Below, in pieces: positions 30,740 to 42,061 of a DNA stretch of 64,000 nucleotides (position 1 is its first letter; every line of letters starts with the position of its first letter). Both the position numbers and the translations under genes were made by a program. Below the pieces are notes generated by a model. The model saw only the letters and a list, made by a program, of their open reading frames with translations. It searched no databases and had not been told where the DNA came from. Location of the stretch: positions 186,001-250,000 of the forward strand of contig NZ_PFXK01000005.1 of assembly GCF_002812955.1 (NCBI RefSeq). The letters are read 5' to 3'. The DNA is from Vibrio sp. HA2012 (GTDB lineage Bacteria; Pseudomonadota; Gammaproteobacteria; Enterobacterales; Vibrionaceae).

Positions 30740-32839
30740 ATGAGTACAGACAAACTGTATATTGATAAAGAACTAAGCTGGCTTTCTTTCAACGAAAGAG
30801 TTCTGCAGGAAGCCGCAGACAAAAATGTTCCTCTGATAGAACGAGTGCGCTTTTTGGGTATATTTTCAAACAATCTGGACGAATTCTATAAGGTCCGGTT
30901 TTCCGATGTAAAACGCCGCATTCTTATTAGAGAAGATCAGGGAGCAGGAGAAGAAGCGAAAAAACTCTTAGCTGCAATGCAGTCTGAAGCCGCTCGTCTG
31001 GATCAGCGCTTTAATGATCTGTACAACGAAATACTTCTGGAAATGGCCCGACGCCGGATCTTTCTGGTTAATGAAACCCAGTTAAGCGAACATCAACAGA
31101 ATTGGGTACGGAAATATTTCCGCAAAGAGGTTCTTCCGCACATCACACCACTGCTGATGACAGAAAAAGTAGACGTACTTCAGTTTCTGAAAGATGAATA
31201 TGCCTACCTGACCGTAGAGATGAAGAATAAAGAAAAGCCGAAATACGCTCTGCTGGAAATCCCTACCGACGTTCTGCCACGCTTTATTATGGTACCGGAA
31301 GAAAAAGGCAAACAACGCAAAACAATAATCCTGCTGGATAACATCATCCGCTACTGTCTGGATGATATCTTCCGCGGCTTCTTCGAATACGATGAGCTGG
31401 CCTGCTACTCCATGAAAATGACCCGGGATGCAGAATATGACCTGCGTTTCGAAGTCGAACACAGCCTTCTGGAACAGATGTCTGAAGGTGTAAGCCAGCG
31501 GCTGACTGCTATGCCTGTACGCTTTGTGTATGAACAAGAGATGCCGATAGAGATGCTGCATTTTATGTGCAACACCCTGAAGATCTCTAACTACGACAGT
31601 CTGCTTCCGGGCGGACGTTATCAGAATTTCAAAGACTTTATCGGTTTTCCGAATGTCGGACGTAACTATCTAGAAAATAAATCCTTACAGCCGATGACCT
31701 GTGCAGATTTTGATAACTACGACAACGCATTTGATGCCATCAGAGCAAAAGATATCCTGCTGTACTATCCGTACCATACTTTCGACCATATTACCGAACT
31801 GGTTCGTCAAGCTTCCTTTGACCCGAAAGTCCGTAGTATCAAGATCAATATCTACCGGGTGGCAAAAAACTCCAGACTAATGAACTCACTAATAGATGCC
31901 GTTCATGCCGGTAAAGAAGTGACTGTTGTCGTCGAGCTGCAGGCCCGGTTTGATGAAGAAGCCAATATCGAGTGGTCAAAAGTTCTGACAGAAGCCGGTG
32001 TGCACGTTATGTTCGGAGCACCCGGTCTGAAGATTCACTCCAAATTACTGCTGATCTCCCGCTGGGAAGGCGACGAAATCGTACGCTATGCCCATATAGG
32101 CACAGGTAATTTCCACGAGAAAACTGCACGGATCTATACCGATTTCTCCCTGCTTACCGCAGACCCGGAACTGACTACAGAAGTTCGTGGCGTTTTCGGT
32201 TATATAGAAAATCCGTATCGTCCGGTAAAATTCAACCACCTGATCGTTTCTCCACGTAACTCTCGTATCCAGCTATACAAGCTGATCGACAACGAAATTG
32301 CCCACGCCAAAGCTGGCAATAAATCCGGCTTAACCATCAAAATCAACAATCTGGTGGATAAAGGGCTGATCAGTAAACTATACGGAGCCAGTACAGCCGG
32401 AGTGAAAATTCGCATGATCATCCGGGGTATGTGCTCTCTGGTACCAGGAGTTGAAGGGGTCAGTGACAATATTGAAATCATCAGTATTGTCGACCGCTTC
32501 CTTGAACACCCACGGGTAATCATTGCCGAGAACGGTGGGGACGAAAAGGTCTATATCTCTTCAGCAGACTGGATGACGCGCAATATTGACCATAGAATTG
32601 AGGTTGCCGCTCCGATTCGGGATCAAAGACTTAAGACCCGGATCAGGGATATTATTAATATCCACTTTACGGATACCGTAAAAGCCCGCATGATCGACAA
32701 AGAAATGTCGAATAAATATGTCCCCCGTGGCAACCGAAAGAAAATACGCTCTCAACTGGCTATTTACGACTACCTGAAACAGGTAGAGAGACAGACCAGA
32801 AAACACCATGAGCAGACTAAGGAAAATAAACAGCAATGA
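30740..32839 (+). CDS. ppk: Polyphosphate kinase 1
   Basis: Reversibly polymerises the ATP gamma-phosphate into polyphosphate. The start at 30740 follows GGAAGGT (699 aa, E. coli 688). The N domain '[19 protein letters not shown]', the head domain and two phospholipase-D-like domains are present. The autophosphorylated and acid-base histidines are His433 ('KIHSKLLLI') and His452 ('[16 protein letters not shown]'). The ppx start overlaps its stop (ATGA). Confidence 0.98.
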   Translation: MSTDKLYIDKELSWLSFNERVLQEAADKNVPLIERVRFLGIFSNNLDEFYKVRFSDVKRRILIREDQGAGEEAKKLLAAMQSEAARLDQRFNDLYNEILLEMARRRIFLVNETQLSEHQQNWVRKYFRKEVLPHITPLLMTEKVDVLQFLKDEYAYLTVEMKNKEKPKYALLEIPTDVLPRFIMVPEEKGKQRKTIILLDNIIRYCLDDIFRGFFEYDELACYSMKMTRDAEYDLRFEVEHSLLEQMSEGVSQRLTAMPVRFVYEQEMPIEMLHFMCNTLKISNYDSLLPGGRYQNFKDFIGFPNVGRNYLENKSLQPMTCADFDNYDNAFDAIRAKDILLYYPYHTFDHITELVRQASFDPKVRSIKINIYRVAKNSRLMNSLIDAVHAGKEVTVVVELQARFDEEANIEWSKVLTEAGVHVMFGAPGLKIHSKLLLISRWEGDEIVRYAHIGTGNFHEKTARIYTDFSLLTADPELTTEVRGVFGYIENPYRPVKFNHLIVSPRNSRIQLYKLIDNEIAHAKAGNKSGLTIKINNLVDKGLISKLYGASTAGVKIRMIIRGMCSLVPGVEGVSDNIEIISIVDRFLEHPRVIIAENGGDEKVYISSADWMTRNIDHRIEVAAPIRDQRLKTRIRDIINIHFTDTVKARMIDKEMSNKYVPRGNRKKIRSQLAIYDYLKQVERQTRKHHEQTKENKQQ

Positions 32840-34344
32840 ACGAACGGATAGGTCTTCAAAAACGACAAATTGCAGCCATTGACCTCGGCTCCAACAGTTT
32901 TCACATGGTGATCGCTAAAGTTGTCGGGGAAGACCTGCAGATAGTCAGCCGGCATAAGCAACGCGTCCGGCTGGCTTCTGGCCTTGATGAGAAAAAAAGG
33001 CTGGGTGAAGATGCAATGCTGCGTGGACTGGAATGCCTGAGTATGTTTGCAGAACGCCTGAACGGCTTTGATTTAGAAGATGTCCGTATAGCTGCGACAC
33101 ATACCCTCCGACAAGCCGTTAACTCCTGGGAGTTTATACGCCGAGCCCATGATGTACTACCTTTTCCGATAGAAATTATCTCCGGCGTGGAAGAAGCCCG
33201 TTTAATTTATCTTGGTGTTGCCCATACCCAACCGGAATCAAAAACCAAACTGGTTATTGATATCGGTGGCGGCAGTACAGAGATGATTATCGGTCAGAAA
33301 TTTGAGCCGGAACTGGTCAACAGCAAGCAGATGGGATGCGTCAGCTACACCGAACGCTTTTTTGCCAACGGAAAACTGTCAAAAAAGAATTTTGTCAAAG
33401 CGGAACTGGCCGCCGGGCAACGGCTGGAATCTCTGGCAACTGCTTACAAAAAACGGGGCTGGGATGCAGCTCTGGGTTCATCCGGTACCATCAAAGCCAT
33501 CCGTGAAGTCCTGATTGGAATGGGAGATGAAGATGGCGTCATTACCCCAAAACGTCTGGAAAAATTAATTGATACCTTATGTGAATTCGATTCAATTGAG
33601 GCGATTAATCTGCCTGGCCTGACAGATGACAGGAAACCCGTCTTTGCCGCCGGTGTAGCCATACTGGATGCAATAGTTAACACACTGAAAATAGAAGAGT
33701 TATACTTTTCTGATGGTGCTCTGCGTGAAGGGCTGCTGTATGAAATGGAAGAGCGCTTTGAGCGCTCAGATATCCGGATGCGCACCACAGAAACACTGGC
33801 TAAAAAACACAGTGTGGATCTGAACCACGCTGATAATGTACGCAAGCAGGCCAACAGTCTGCTGAAACAACTGCTGACAAAATCCGATCTGGAAAAAAAC
33901 AGAGAGCTGACCGATTTGCTGGGCTGGAGTGCTCTGTTACATGAGGTTGGGTTAAGCATTACCTATCAGGCGTTTCACCGTCATTCTGCCTATATTTTGC
34001 GCCACACAAATATGCCGGGCTTTAATCAGGAGCAGCAACTGGTTATTTCTACTCTGGCCCGCTTTCAGCGCAAGGCCCTAAAACTGGCCGAAATGCCGGA
34101 ATTTAGCCTATTTAAGAAAAAGCAGATCATCCCGTTAATCCGGATCCTGAGACTTGCGATTGTACTGAACGGACAGCGCAATGAAGAACCACTCCCGGAT
34201 ATATCTCTGGTTGTCGATGATGATGATTGCTGGAAGCTGGAATGTGTTCAGAATAACTGGCTGGAAGAAAATAAACTGCTGGCAGCGGATCTGGCGACTG
34301 AGCAGGAATACTGGCAACGTGCTGACTGGCGTCTGACATTCTGA
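32836..34344 (+). CDS. ppx: Exopolyphosphatase
   Basis: Removes terminal phosphate from polyphosphate; related to pppGpp hydrolase GppA. The 502 aa have the ASKHA-fold phosphate loops 'DLGSNSFH' (16-23) and '[12 protein letters not shown]', 'GSSGTIKAI' and a C-terminal HD-like helical domain. The ATGA overlap with ppk shows translational coupling. The alternative gppA is less likely because of the ppk partner. Confidence 0.95.
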   Translation: MNERIGLQKRQIAAIDLGSNSFHMVIAKVVGEDLQIVSRHKQRVRLASGLDEKKRLGEDAMLRGLECLSMFAERLNGFDLEDVRIAATHTLRQAVNSWEFIRRAHDVLPFPIEIISGVEEARLIYLGVAHTQPESKTKLVIDIGGGSTEMIIGQKFEPELVNSKQMGCVSYTERFFANGKLSKKNFVKAELAAGQRLESLATAYKKRGWDAALGSSGTIKAIREVLIGMGDEDGVITPKRLEKLIDTLCEFDSIEAINLPGLTDDRKPVFAAGVAILDAIVNTLKIEELYFSDGALREGLLYEMEERFERSDIRMRTTETLAKKHSVDLNHADNVRKQANSLLKQLLTKSDLEKNRELTDLLGWSALLHEVGLSITYQAFHRHSAYILRHTNMPGFNQEQQLVISTLARFQRKALKLAEMPEFSLFKKKQIIPLIRILRLAIVLNGQRNEEPLPDISLVVDDDDCWKLECVQNNWLEENKLLAADLATEQEYWQRADWRLTF

Positions 34345-34402
34345 ACGACAAACAGTTGATTCACTGAATACCGATATAACAGACCCTGATTTGAGGCTTA
34401 TT

Positions 34403-34428
34403 GCGTTCCCGAACAAAAACGGGAACGC
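34403..34428. terminator. Stem-loop between convergent ppx and ndk
   Basis: GCGTTCCCG / CGGGAACGC, a perfect 9-bp stem with an A-rich 8-base loop. U-tracts are lacking on both strands, so termination strength is uncertain. Confidence 0.5.
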
Positions 34429-34459
34429 TGAAAAGTAATGTCAATAAACGAGTAACGAC

Positions 34460-34894
34460 TTACGCTTCCTGTCTCGGACAGATCTCTGAATCCGGGAAAA
34501 AATAAGCGATTTCCCGTGCAGCCGAAGCAGGGCTATCCGCACCATGAACAGAGTTATAACGCATACTCAGTGCATAATCGGCTCGCAGAGTACCGCAAGC
34601 GGCTTCATCCGGGTTGGTCTTCCCCATCAATTCACGATAACGTTCAACTGCATTTTCGCCTTCCAGAACCTGAACCATCACAGGACCGGAAGTCATAAAA
34701 GCTTTCAGTTCAGGAAAAAAAGGTTTCTCAGCATGCTCTGCATAAAAACCGGCAGCCTGAGCATCAGTCAGGTGCAGCATTTTTGCAGCCACAATCCTCA
34801 AACCAGCCTTCTCAATCCGGTGGTAAATCTCACCGATCAGATTACGTTTTACTGCATCAGGTTTAACGATAGAAAACGTTCTTTCCACTGCCAT
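34460..34894 (-). CDS. ndk: Nucleoside diphosphate kinase
   Basis: Makes NTPs from NDPs with ATP through a phosphohistidine. The 144 aa start '[20 protein letters not shown]', and the catalytic His117 lies in '[10 protein letters not shown]'. An AGGAT site precedes the ATG. It follows pepB and is convergent with ppx. A GCC-rich imperfect stem-loop (34916-34939) separates it from pepB. Confidence 0.97.
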   Translation of the reverse strand: MAVERTFSIVKPDAVKRNLIGEIYHRIEKAGLRIVAAKMLHLTDAQAAGFYAEHAEKPFFPELKAFMTSGPVMVQVLEGENAVERYRELMGKTNPDEAACGTLRADYALSMRYNSVHGADSPASAAREIAYFFPDSEICPRQEA

Positions 34895-34946
34895 AAGGTA
34901 TCCTTTTAAACGATCAGTCAGACGGCTCCCCGCCTGACTGAATGAG

Positions 34947-36239
34947 TTATTTGGCCTGTTCGGTCAGAAGACGGGCCAGAGTACGGATCCCCATACCTGT
35001 CGCACCGGCAGACCACTTATCACTAGCAGTCTTACGATAAGTCCCTGAACAATCAAAGTGTAACCAGCCTTTTTTGTGATCTTTAACAAAATAAGACAGG
35101 AAAGCAGCCGCTGTACTTGCTCCCGGAGAATAATCACCGCTGCTGATATTAGATAAATCAGCGAAACTGGAAGAGAGCATACTACGGTGAAAATCAGCCA
35201 ACGGAAGCGGCCATAATCCTTCATTCTCTTCATTCGCAGCGGTTAATGCCGATTGAGATAAGGCTTCGTCAAAGCTGAGTAATGCGTGATAATCATTACC
35301 CAGAGCATTCTTTGCAGCCCCGGTTAAAGTCGCACAATCAATGATCATCTGAGGCTCCTGCTCACTGGCGTACAGCAGACCATCCGCCAGAACCAGACGG
35401 CCTTCCGCATCGGTATTCATGATTTCAACCGTTGTACCATTTTTGTAGCTGATAATATCCCCCAGCTTAAGAGCCCGGCCAGATACCATATTCTCAGCAC
35501 AGCACAGGATCAGTTTTACGCGCTTGTTCAGACCACGCATGATAGCCAGTGCCAAACCACCGGTAATAGTGCCGGAACCGCCCATATCCGCTTTCATTGC
35601 CGACATAAAGTTAGACGGCTTCAAACTATAACCTCCGGAATCAAATGTGATCCCTTTCCCCACCAAGCAGGCGAAAACAGGTGCATCAGGATTACCGGTC
35701 GGGTTATAGTCCAGCTGCAACATAGCAGAAGTCCGTTCAGAACCACGCCCCACCGCATAAATGCCTTCCCAGCCTTCTGTCAGCAGATCTTTGTCCTTAA
35801 CAATACGGTAATTAACCTGCTCCGGAGCCAGAGATTTAATAAATTCACCAGCCATTGTAGCAAGCTGACGGGGAGCAACTTCTTCTGCCGGTTTGTTGAT
35901 AATATCCCGTACCCAGTCAGAGACTTTAATCCGGGCTTTCAATTCAGCCTGCTCAGCCTCAGCAAGATCCGCCCATTCAACGCTATTCTGGTTCTTGGGC
36001 GCGCGATATCCCTGATAGAAAGACCAGATTTCCTCCAGTCCCCAGCCTTCACCAGACAGGTTGACATGCTTAATACCCTGACCATCTAATTTACGCGCGG
36101 CACACTGGATAGTACCGGGCTCACGCCCCGCTTCAGTATGGATTGTAGCCCCGCTCTCGCCATATGAAATAATCGCCTTCTCGCCCCACACGGACGCTGC
36201 TGGCTGATTGGAAATGGTAACGGACATCTGTTCAGACAT
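34947..36239 (-). CDS. pepB: Peptidase B, M17 leucyl aminopeptidase family
   Basis: Manganese-dependent cytosolic aminopeptidase that releases N-terminal residues from short peptides. The 430 aa resemble E. coli PepB in length (427) and N-terminus ('[15 protein letters not shown]'). Metal and catalytic motifs are '[14 protein letters not shown]', 'ADMGGSG', '[17 protein letters not shown]' and '[12 protein letters not shown]'. A GGAGATATC site precedes the ATG. It lies downstream of iscX but past a terminator. Confidence 0.95.
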   Translation of the reverse strand: MSEQMSVTISNQPAASVWGEKAIISYGESGATIHTEAGREPGTIQCAARKLDGQGIKHVNLSGEGWGLEEIWSFYQGYRAPKNQNSVEWADLAEAEQAELKARIKVSDWVRDIINKPAEEVAPRQLATMAGEFIKSLAPEQVNYRIVKDKDLLTEGWEGIYAVGRGSERTSAMLQLDYNPTGNPDAPVFACLVGKGITFDSGGYSLKPSNFMSAMKADMGGSGTITGGLALAIMRGLNKRVKLILCCAENMVSGRALKLGDIISYKNGTTVEIMNTDAEGRLVLADGLLYASEQEPQMIIDCATLTGAAKNALGNDYHALLSFDEALSQSALTAANEENEGLWPLPLADFHRSMLSSSFADLSNISSGDYSPGASTAAAFLSYFVKDHKKGWLHFDCSGTYRKTASDKWSAGATGMGIRTLARLLTEQAK

Positions 36240-36321
36240 GATATCTCCTTATTTTAATTTTTTGTTCTTATCTTACAATTCTGTAGACCTAAGATATTAA
36301 AACTAAAGTGTTACAAACAAA

Positions 36322-36350
36322 ACATAAGGGGCCAAAGCCCCTTATGTTTT
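36322..36350. terminator. Terminator at the end of the isc cluster
   Basis: A perfect 11-bp stem, ACATAAGGGGC / GCCCCTTATGT, with loop CAAA. T-runs lie on both sides (TTT on plus, TTTTG on minus). It is 70 bases after the iscX stop on the minus strand. Confidence 0.85.
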
Positions 36351-36416
36351 CACAGAAAGTGTTAACTACACCGAATTTACTCACTGTACCTGATAGTGGA
36401 AAACAAATAACTCTGG

Positions 36417-36617
36417 TTAATCAGCCTCATCCATCCAGCACAGAATAATCGCTTCCAGTATTTTCTCATTTGACCGCTGCGGATCATCATCAAATGCGTC
36501 CAGCTCAGTAATCCACTGATGCAGATCGGTAAAGCGAACGTTTTTTGGATCCGTATCAGGATATTGCTCACATAATTCAATAGCAATATCCTGTGAGTCA
36601 GTCCATTTCAGTCCCAT
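36417..36617 (-). CDS. iscX: Fe-S assembly protein IscX
   Basis: Small acidic adaptor that binds IscS and iron and modulates cluster assembly. The 66 aa contain 'MGLKWTDS', '[14 protein letters not shown]' and '[16 protein letters not shown]'. Two adjacent ATGs exist; the second (36617) gives the family N-terminus. Last gene of the isc cluster. Confidence 0.95.
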   Translation of the reverse strand: MGLKWTDSQDIAIELCEQYPDTDPKNVRFTDLHQWITELDAFDDDPQRSNEKILEAIILCWMDEAD

Positions 36618-36647
36618 CATTCTTCCCCTGCAGACATGCAGCTTGTA

Positions 36648-36986
36648 TTAATGCTCTTCAGCGGCATGGTTTACGGTATATTTCGGGATCTCTACCACCA
36701 AGTCTTCATCGGCAACCTTCGCCTGACAGCTTAATCGTGATTCCGGCTCCAGCCCCCATGCTTTATCCAGCATATCGTCTTCCAGCTCATCACTTTCTTC
36801 CAGCGAATCAAAACCCTCACGAATAATGACATGGCAGGTGGTGCATGCACAGGACTTTTCACAGGCATGTTCAATTGCGATGCCATTTTCCAAAGCGACA
36901 TCAAGAATGGTTTCGCCTTCTTTGGCTTCCAGAACTGCACCATCCGGACACAGATCTTCATTAGGTAATATGATAATTTTTGGCAT
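36648..36986 (-). CDS. fdx: ISC-type [2Fe-2S] ferredoxin
   Basis: Electron donor in Fe-S cluster assembly. The 112 aa carry the four ligands in 'CEKSCACTTC' (42, 48, 51 by family pattern) and 'LSCQAKV'. The acidic surface helix 'EESDELEDDMLDKAWGLEP' is typical. It sits between hscA and iscX. Confidence 0.96.
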   Translation of the reverse strand: MPKIIILPNEDLCPDGAVLEAKEGETILDVALENGIAIEHACEKSCACTTCHVIIREGFDSLEESDELEDDMLDKAWGLEPESRLSCQAKVADEDLVVEIPKYTVNHAAEEH

Positions 36987-37034
36987 AAGTGTTACTCTCT
37001 TCCGTTCCCGACAGTTCTGACTGGCCGGGAGAAT

Positions 37035-38888
37035 CTATAATTCATCGACAGAATGCCCGGATAAAGCAGCCCGGATCGAAGCATCCATACGTCGGGAAGC
37101 AAATTCCTGACTGGCTTTGTCCGTCTTTTTTATCCCTTGTTCAATAGCATCGGCATCATTACCATTACGTAGTTCGATCAGACTTTCAACAACCCCAAGC
37201 AATTCCTGCTGTTCCTGCTCTGTCAGCAAAACATCTCCATCTGCCTGCAGTGCAGCCACCAAGCCTTCAATTACCCGGTCAGCCTCAACTTTCTGTTCAG
37301 CCAAAGTCCGTGCTTCCATATCCTCACGGGCATAGGTCATCGAATCTTTCAGCATGGAGGCTATTTCATCATCACTCAGTCCATACGACGGCTTCACCTG
37401 AATATCCGCCTGTACGCCGGTACTTTTTTCCATTGCAGTCACCGACAATAAACCATCGGCATCTACCTGATAGGTCACCCGAATATGTGCGGAACCTGCG
37501 GCCATCGGTGGGATACCTTTTAAAGAAAAGCGGGCCAGAGAGCGACAATCATCAACCATTTCTCTCTCTCCCTGCAATACATGCACCAGCATACCGGTCT
37601 GCCCGTCTTTAAAGGTCGTAAACTCCTGAGCTCTGGCAACCGGAATGGTTGTATTGCGCGGGATGATTTTTTCAACCAGTCCACCCATGGTTTCAATACC
37701 GAGCGAAAGTGGAATAACATCCAGAAGCAGCATATCCGCATCCGGTTTATTACCCACCAGAATGTCAGCCTGTATCGCAGCACCAACCGCGACAACTTCA
37801 TCTGGATTGATACTGGTTAATGGAGTACGGTTGAAAAATTCACCTACCATCTCTCGTACCAGCGGAGTACGGGTTGAACCACCGACCATCACAACGTCAA
37901 TGACTGACTCCGTATCAGTTCCGGCATCTTTCAGAGTCCGGCGACAGGACATCAGAGTCTTCTTTATCAAAGGACGGATAAGTGCATTAAGCTGTTCCCG
38001 GGTAAACACCGTATTCCAGCCGGAAACAGACACATTCGTGCAGCTAGTATTGGTTAAGGCTATTTTAGCTGCAGTTGCCGCATCCAGCATAACGCGATTC
38101 TGCTCAGCGCTCAGAGGCTTACTCAGTCCGGCTTCTGTAATAAAGTAATCAGCTATCAGGTGATCAAAATCATCCCCGCCCAAAGCCGAGTCTCCTCCGG
38201 TAGACAACACTTCGAAAACACCTTTGGACAAGCGCAGGATAGAGATATCAAATGTACCTCCCCCCAAATCATACACAGCAATGATGCCTTCCTGTCCGGA
38301 ATCCAGCCCATAAGCAATAGCCGCCGCGGTCGGCTCATTGAGAAGGCGTAACACTTTCAGACCGGCCAGTGTTGCCGCATCTTTGGTTCCTGCTCGCTGA
38401 GCATCATCAAAATAGGCAGGAACGGTAATGACCACGCCCTCCAGTTCTCCGCCCAGGGTTTCTTCTGCTCTCTCTTTTAATGCCCCCAGAATGTCAGCCG
38501 ATACTTGAACCGGATTTTTCACTCCTGATTTGGTATTCAACAGGGGAAGACCGTTATCACTGGCAGAAAACTGGTAGGGGAGTGAAGGATAGCGTTGCTG
38601 TATATCAGCTAAGGACCGTCCTATCAGTCTTTTCACTGATATAATGGTATTCACCGGATCAAACCGTGCCTGCTGACGCGCTGCATCACCGACTGTTTTT
38701 TTCAGGGCTCCCTGATAATGAACGACAGAGGGAAGAATTGATTTTCCATTCAGATCAGGCAACGGAGCAGCGTCCCCGCTGCGGACAGTTGCAACCAGTG
38801 AGTTGGTTGTACCTAAATCAATACCTGCTGCCAGTTTTTGCTGATGTGGTGCAGGAGTTTGTCCCGGTTCTGCAATTTGAAGTAACAT
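37035..38888 (-). CDS. hscA: Fe-S assembly chaperone HscA
   Basis: Hsp70-type ATPase that drives cluster release from IscU. The 617 aa have the ATPase motifs '[15 protein letters not shown]', '[17 protein letters not shown]', '[13 protein letters not shown]' and '[11 protein letters not shown]', then a substrate-binding domain and a helical lid. Length and context separate it from DnaK. It lies 33 bases after hscB. Confidence 0.97.
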   Translation of the reverse strand: MLLQIAEPGQTPAPHQQKLAAGIDLGTTNSLVATVRSGDAAPLPDLNGKSILPSVVHYQGALKKTVGDAARQQARFDPVNTIISVKRLIGRSLADIQQRYPSLPYQFSASDNGLPLLNTKSGVKNPVQVSADILGALKERAEETLGGELEGVVITVPAYFDDAQRAGTKDAATLAGLKVLRLLNEPTAAAIAYGLDSGQEGIIAVYDLGGGTFDISILRLSKGVFEVLSTGGDSALGGDDFDHLIADYFITEAGLSKPLSAEQNRVMLDAATAAKIALTNTSCTNVSVSGWNTVFTREQLNALIRPLIKKTLMSCRRTLKDAGTDTESVIDVVMVGGSTRTPLVREMVGEFFNRTPLTSINPDEVVAVGAAIQADILVGNKPDADMLLLDVIPLSLGIETMGGLVEKIIPRNTTIPVARAQEFTTFKDGQTGMLVHVLQGEREMVDDCRSLARFSLKGIPPMAAGSAHIRVTYQVDADGLLSVTAMEKSTGVQADIQVKPSYGLSDDEIASMLKDSMTYAREDMEARTLAEQKVEADRVIEGLVAALQADGDVLLTEQEQQELLGVVESLIELRNGNDADAIEQGIKKTDKASQEFASRRMDASIRAALSGHSVDEL

Positions 38889-38921
38889 TGGCTTCCTTTT
38901 TAAGCGGCTTATCTCAATAAG

Positions 38922-39422
38922 TTACAGTAGCCGCTCTTCTGCTTGTTCTATTTCTGTTTTCAGCTTTTCAATAAATTTCAGTTTCCGCACCCGCTCAGCC
39001 GCAATTTCCCACTCAGATTCTTTTAGCTCCAATTCAAGCGCATTCATCTGTTGTTTAAGTAAGTGACTGACCTTAATATCAAAGTCAAACAGAGCTTCTT
39101 CACTGGTGATCTCTTCCAGTTCTTCCCTCAATTCCATCTGTTCCATCAAAAACTCAGGATCCTGCAGGGTCTTTTTCTCTCCCTGCATCTCAAGCCCATT
39201 CAGGCTAAGAATATATTCTGCTCTGGAAAGTGGTGATTTCAAATTCTGGTAGGCGTCATTAATCTGCGCCGCTTTATGCACAGCCATCAAACGGTCACGC
39301 TCTGATGCTGTTGCAAAATTATCAGGATGGAAACGGCGTTGTAATTCTCTGTACTGAGAGGCGAGCAGGCTACCATCCAGTTCAAACTGAACCGGCAGCC
39401 CAAAAATATCAAAATAATTCAT
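38922..39422 (-). CDS. hscB: Fe-S assembly co-chaperone HscB
   Basis: J-protein that brings IscU to HscA and stimulates its ATPase. The 166 aa have an N-terminal J domain with H-P-D at 32-34 ('RRFHPDNF') and a C-terminal three-helix IscU-binding domain with many acidic and leucine residues. It starts 3 bases after the iscA stop region. Confidence 0.96.
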   Translation of the reverse strand: MNYFDIFGLPVQFELDGSLLASQYRELQRRFHPDNFATASERDRLMAVHKAAQINDAYQNLKSPLSRAEYILSLNGLEMQGEKKTLQDPEFLMEQMELREELEEITSEEALFDFDIKVSHLLKQQMNALELELKESEWEIAAERVRKLKFIEKLKTEIEQAEERLL

Positions 39423-39425
39423 GGG

Positions 39426-39749
39426 TTAAACATTAAAACTTTCGCCACAACCACATTCGTCTTTGACATTCGGGTTGTTAAACTTAAAACCTTCGTTCAG
39501 GCCTTCACGGGTATAGTCCAGCTCTGTTCCATCGAGGTAGACCAGACTCTTCGCATCAATAATGATCTTAACATCATTAGTTTCAAATACCTGATCTTCC
39601 TGATTCAGTTGATCGACAAACTCAAGAACATAGGCCATCCCAGAACAACCGTTGGTTTTTACACCAAGGCGTAAACCAATACCTTTACCTCTGTTATCCA
39701 GAAATGCTTTTACCCGGCTTGCTGCCGCCTGTGTCATGGTGATAGCCAT
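39426..39749 (-). CDS. iscA: A-type Fe-S carrier IscA
   Basis: Carries [4Fe-4S] or [2Fe-2S] clusters to apoproteins. The 107 aa have the three conserved cysteines: one in '[13 protein letters not shown]' and two in 'DECGCGESF' at the C-terminus. It lies between iscU and hscB. Confidence 0.96.
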   Translation of the reverse strand: MAITMTQAAASRVKAFLDNRGKGIGLRLGVKTNGCSGMAYVLEFVDQLNQEDQVFETNDVKIIIDAKSLVYLDGTELDYTREGLNEGFKFNNPNVKDECGCGESFNV

Positions 39750-39800
39750 ACTTCAACCTTTACCTGTTCCTGTTTTCTGCCTGATACCCTTTGCCGGAAA

Positions 39801-40184
39801 TTATTGCTGATGTTTTCTCTTATAGTCAGAAACAGCAGCTTTAATTGCATCTTCTGCCAGAATCGAGCAGTGAATTTTCACCGGCGGCAATTCCAGCTCT
39901 TCTGCGATATCTGCATTTTTTATTGCAGCCGCCTCATCGATAGATTTACCTTTAACCCATTCGGTTACCAGTGAGCTGGACGCAATTGCCGAACCACACC
40001 CATAGGTTTTAAACTTTGCATCTTCAATAATACCTTCCGGTGTTACCTTGATTTGCAGTTTCATTACGTCACCACATGCAGGTGCACCAACCATTCCGCT
40101 ACCGACATTCGGATCTTCTTTATCAAATGAGCCTACGTTACGCGGGTTCTCATAATGATCGATTACTTTATCACTGTAAGCCAT
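39801..40184 (-). CDS. iscU: Fe-S scaffold IscU
   Basis: Scaffold on which clusters are built. The start at 40184 (127 aa, 'MAYSDKVIDHYENPRNVG') follows AGAGGT; the frame remains open upstream to 40229 but the extension is not family-like. Ligands Cys37, Asp39, Cys63 and Cys106 are present, as is the HscA recognition motif L-P-P-V-K (99-103). Confidence 0.97.
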   Translation of the reverse strand: MAYSDKVIDHYENPRNVGSFDKEDPNVGSGMVGAPACGDVMKLQIKVTPEGIIEDAKFKTYGCGSAIASSSLVTEWVKGKSIDEAAAIKNADIAEELELPPVKIHCSILAEDAIKAAVSDYKRKHQQ

Positions 40185-40213
40185 AACTTTACCTCTTGAA
40201 ACTTCCGTGAAGA

Positions 40214-41428
40214 TTAATGATGAGCCCACTCAACAGTGTTCAAATCAATCCCTTCTTTATACATATCCCAGAGCGGGGACATTTCTCGCAGTTTTTTTAC
40301 TGCGATATGAATTTGCTCTACGGCATAATCCACTTCTTCTTCCGTTGTTGAGCGACCGAAAGAAAAACGAATAGAGCTGTGTGCCAGTTCGTCATCCATC
40401 CCCAGAGCACGCAGTACATAAGACGGCTCAAGACTTGCGGAAGTACAGGCAGAACCGGAAGAAACGGCCAGATCTTTCAGTGACATCAGAAGAGATTCAC
40501 CTTCAACAAATGCAAAACTAACATTCAGATTCTGTGGCAGACGCTGTTCCAGATCACCGTTAATTGTTACGGCTTCAAGATTTTTTAGCCCATCCAGCAT
40601 ACGGTCACGCAGCATCAGCGCATGATCATAATCTTTTTGCATTTCTTCTTTGGCAATACGACAGGCTTCACCCATGCCGACAATCTGATGTGTCGGCAAC
40701 GTACCGGAACGGAATCCACGTTCATGACCGCCACCATGCATCTGAGCTTCCAGACGAATGCGCGGCTTACGGCGTACATAAAGTGCACCAATACCTTTGG
40801 GACCGTAGATTTTGTGCGCTGACAGTGAAATCAGATCGACCTTCGTCTCCTGAACATTGATAGGCAATTTACCCGCAGACTGAGCGGCATCCACATGGAA
40901 GATGATCTTACGTTCACGACATAATTCACCGATTGCTTTAATATCCTGTATTACACCAATCTCATTATTCACATGCATGATTGAAACCAGAACCGTGTCA
41001 TCACGCATGGTCGCTTTCAGTTTTTCCAGATCAAGAAGACCATTGCTTTGTGGCTCCATGTAGGTAACATCAAAGCCTTCGCGCTCCAGTTGGCGACAGG
41101 TATCCAGAACAGCTTTATGTTCTGTTTTACAGGTAATCACATGTTTACCTTGTTTACCGTAGAAATGCGCAGCACCTTTAATAGCCAGATTATCGGATTC
41201 TGTTGCACCTGAAGTAAAAATAATTTCTCTCGGATCTGCATTCAGCAGTTCAGCAACCTGTTCACGGGCAATGTCTACCGCTTCTTCGGCCTGCCAGCCA
41301 TAGCGATGTGAACGTGATGCCGGGTTACCGAATATTCCATCTATGGTCAGATACTTAACCATTTTCTCGGCAACACGTTCGTCAACCGGGCACGTTGCTG
41401 AATAATCAAAATAAATTGGCAGTTTCAT
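40214..41428 (-). CDS. iscS: Cysteine desulfurase IscS
   Basis: PLP enzyme supplying sulfur for clusters and tRNA thiolation. The 404 aa match E. coli. The PLP Lys is in '[15 protein letters not shown]', the PLP-stacking His in '[10 protein letters not shown]' and the persulfide Cys in '[14 protein letters not shown]'. The C-terminus '[12 protein letters not shown]' is typical. It lies between iscR and iscU. Confidence 0.98.
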   Translation of the reverse strand: MKLPIYFDYSATCPVDERVAEKMVKYLTIDGIFGNPASRSHRYGWQAEEAVDIAREQVAELLNADPREIIFTSGATESDNLAIKGAAHFYGKQGKHVITCKTEHKAVLDTCRQLEREGFDVTYMEPQSNGLLDLEKLKATMRDDTVLVSIMHVNNEIGVIQDIKAIGELCRERKIIFHVDAAQSAGKLPINVQETKVDLISLSAHKIYGPKGIGALYVRRKPRIRLEAQMHGGGHERGFRSGTLPTHQIVGMGEACRIAKEEMQKDYDHALMLRDRMLDGLKNLEAVTINGDLEQRLPQNLNVSFAFVEGESLLMSLKDLAVSSGSACTSASLEPSYVLRALGMDDELAHSSIRFSFGRSTTEEEVDYAVEQIHIAVKKLREMSPLWDMYKEGIDLNTVEWAHH

Positions 41429-41458
41429 CTTCTACTCCAGTGTATGACTTTACCGCGA

Positions 41459-41968
41459 TTAGATTCGCGCATTAGTACTGATAGTTGCAGTGCTTATTTT
41501 ATTATTTTGGGAAAGCCCTTGCTTCATTGCCAGATCGATTTCTCTGCGTTCAGATATTTCCAGTACTTCGTTATCCCGCATTAATTGTCCCAGGGTAATC
41601 CCTTCCAGAAAATCGCGAATACGGCTACTGAGATCTCGCCATAACGTATGTGTCAGACAACGGGTTCCACTACAGCAGTCACTTTTTCCGGCACACCGGG
41701 TGGCGTCAACAGTTTCATTAACAGCAGCAATGACCATACCGACTGAAATTGCATCTGCCTCAGCACCAAGAAGGTACCCCCCTCCCGGGCCGCGCACACT
41801 GGCAACCAGACCTGATTTACGCAGCTTGGAAAAAAGCTGTTCCAGATAAGAAAGGGAAATTCCCTGACGTTCAGAAATATCAGCCAGCGGTACCGGATTT
41901 TCCTGCGAGTGAAGAGCCACATCCAGCATTGCTGTTACTGCGTATCTTCCTTTCGATGTCAGTCTCAT
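41459..41968 (-). CDS. iscR: Fe-S cluster-sensing regulator IscR
   Basis: Rrf2-family repressor that, with a [2Fe-2S] cluster, represses isc. The 169 aa have a winged helix ('[15 protein letters not shown]', '[17 protein letters not shown]') and the ligands Cys92, Cys98, Cys104 and His107 in '[17 protein letters not shown]'; an extra Cys99 is present. First gene of the cluster, preceded by two type-1 IscR boxes. Confidence 0.97.
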   Translation of the reverse strand: MRLTSKGRYAVTAMLDVALHSQENPVPLADISERQGISLSYLEQLFSKLRKSGLVASVRGPGGGYLLGAEADAISVGMVIAAVNETVDATRCAGKSDCCSGTRCLTHTLWRDLSSRIRDFLEGITLGQLMRDNEVLEISERREIDLAMKQGLSQNNKISTATISTNARI

Positions 41969-42011
41969 ATCACACCCTTCTCTATAGTAATAACCTATAA
42001 GAAGTGTATCT

Positions 42012-42036
42012 ATACCCCATCAATTTAGTCAAGTAT
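42012..42036 (-). promoter_or_regulatory. Type-1 IscR box A at the isc promoter
   Basis: The 25-base minus-strand site starts ATACTTGACT and ends GGGGTAT. It matches the E. coli type-1 consensus (ATASYTGACTRWWWYAGTCRRSTAT) at 22 of 25 positions. It includes TTGACT, the likely -35 element. Confidence 0.75.
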
Positions 42037-42061
42037 TTATTTGACTAAATTAGTCAGGTAT
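42037..42061 (-). promoter_or_regulatory. Type-1 IscR box B, adjoining box A
   Basis: On the plus strand TTATTTGACT to CAGGTAT matches the consensus at 23 of 25 positions. It directly adjoins box A and overlaps the last codons of trmJ (stop at 42050-42052). Confidence 0.75.
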
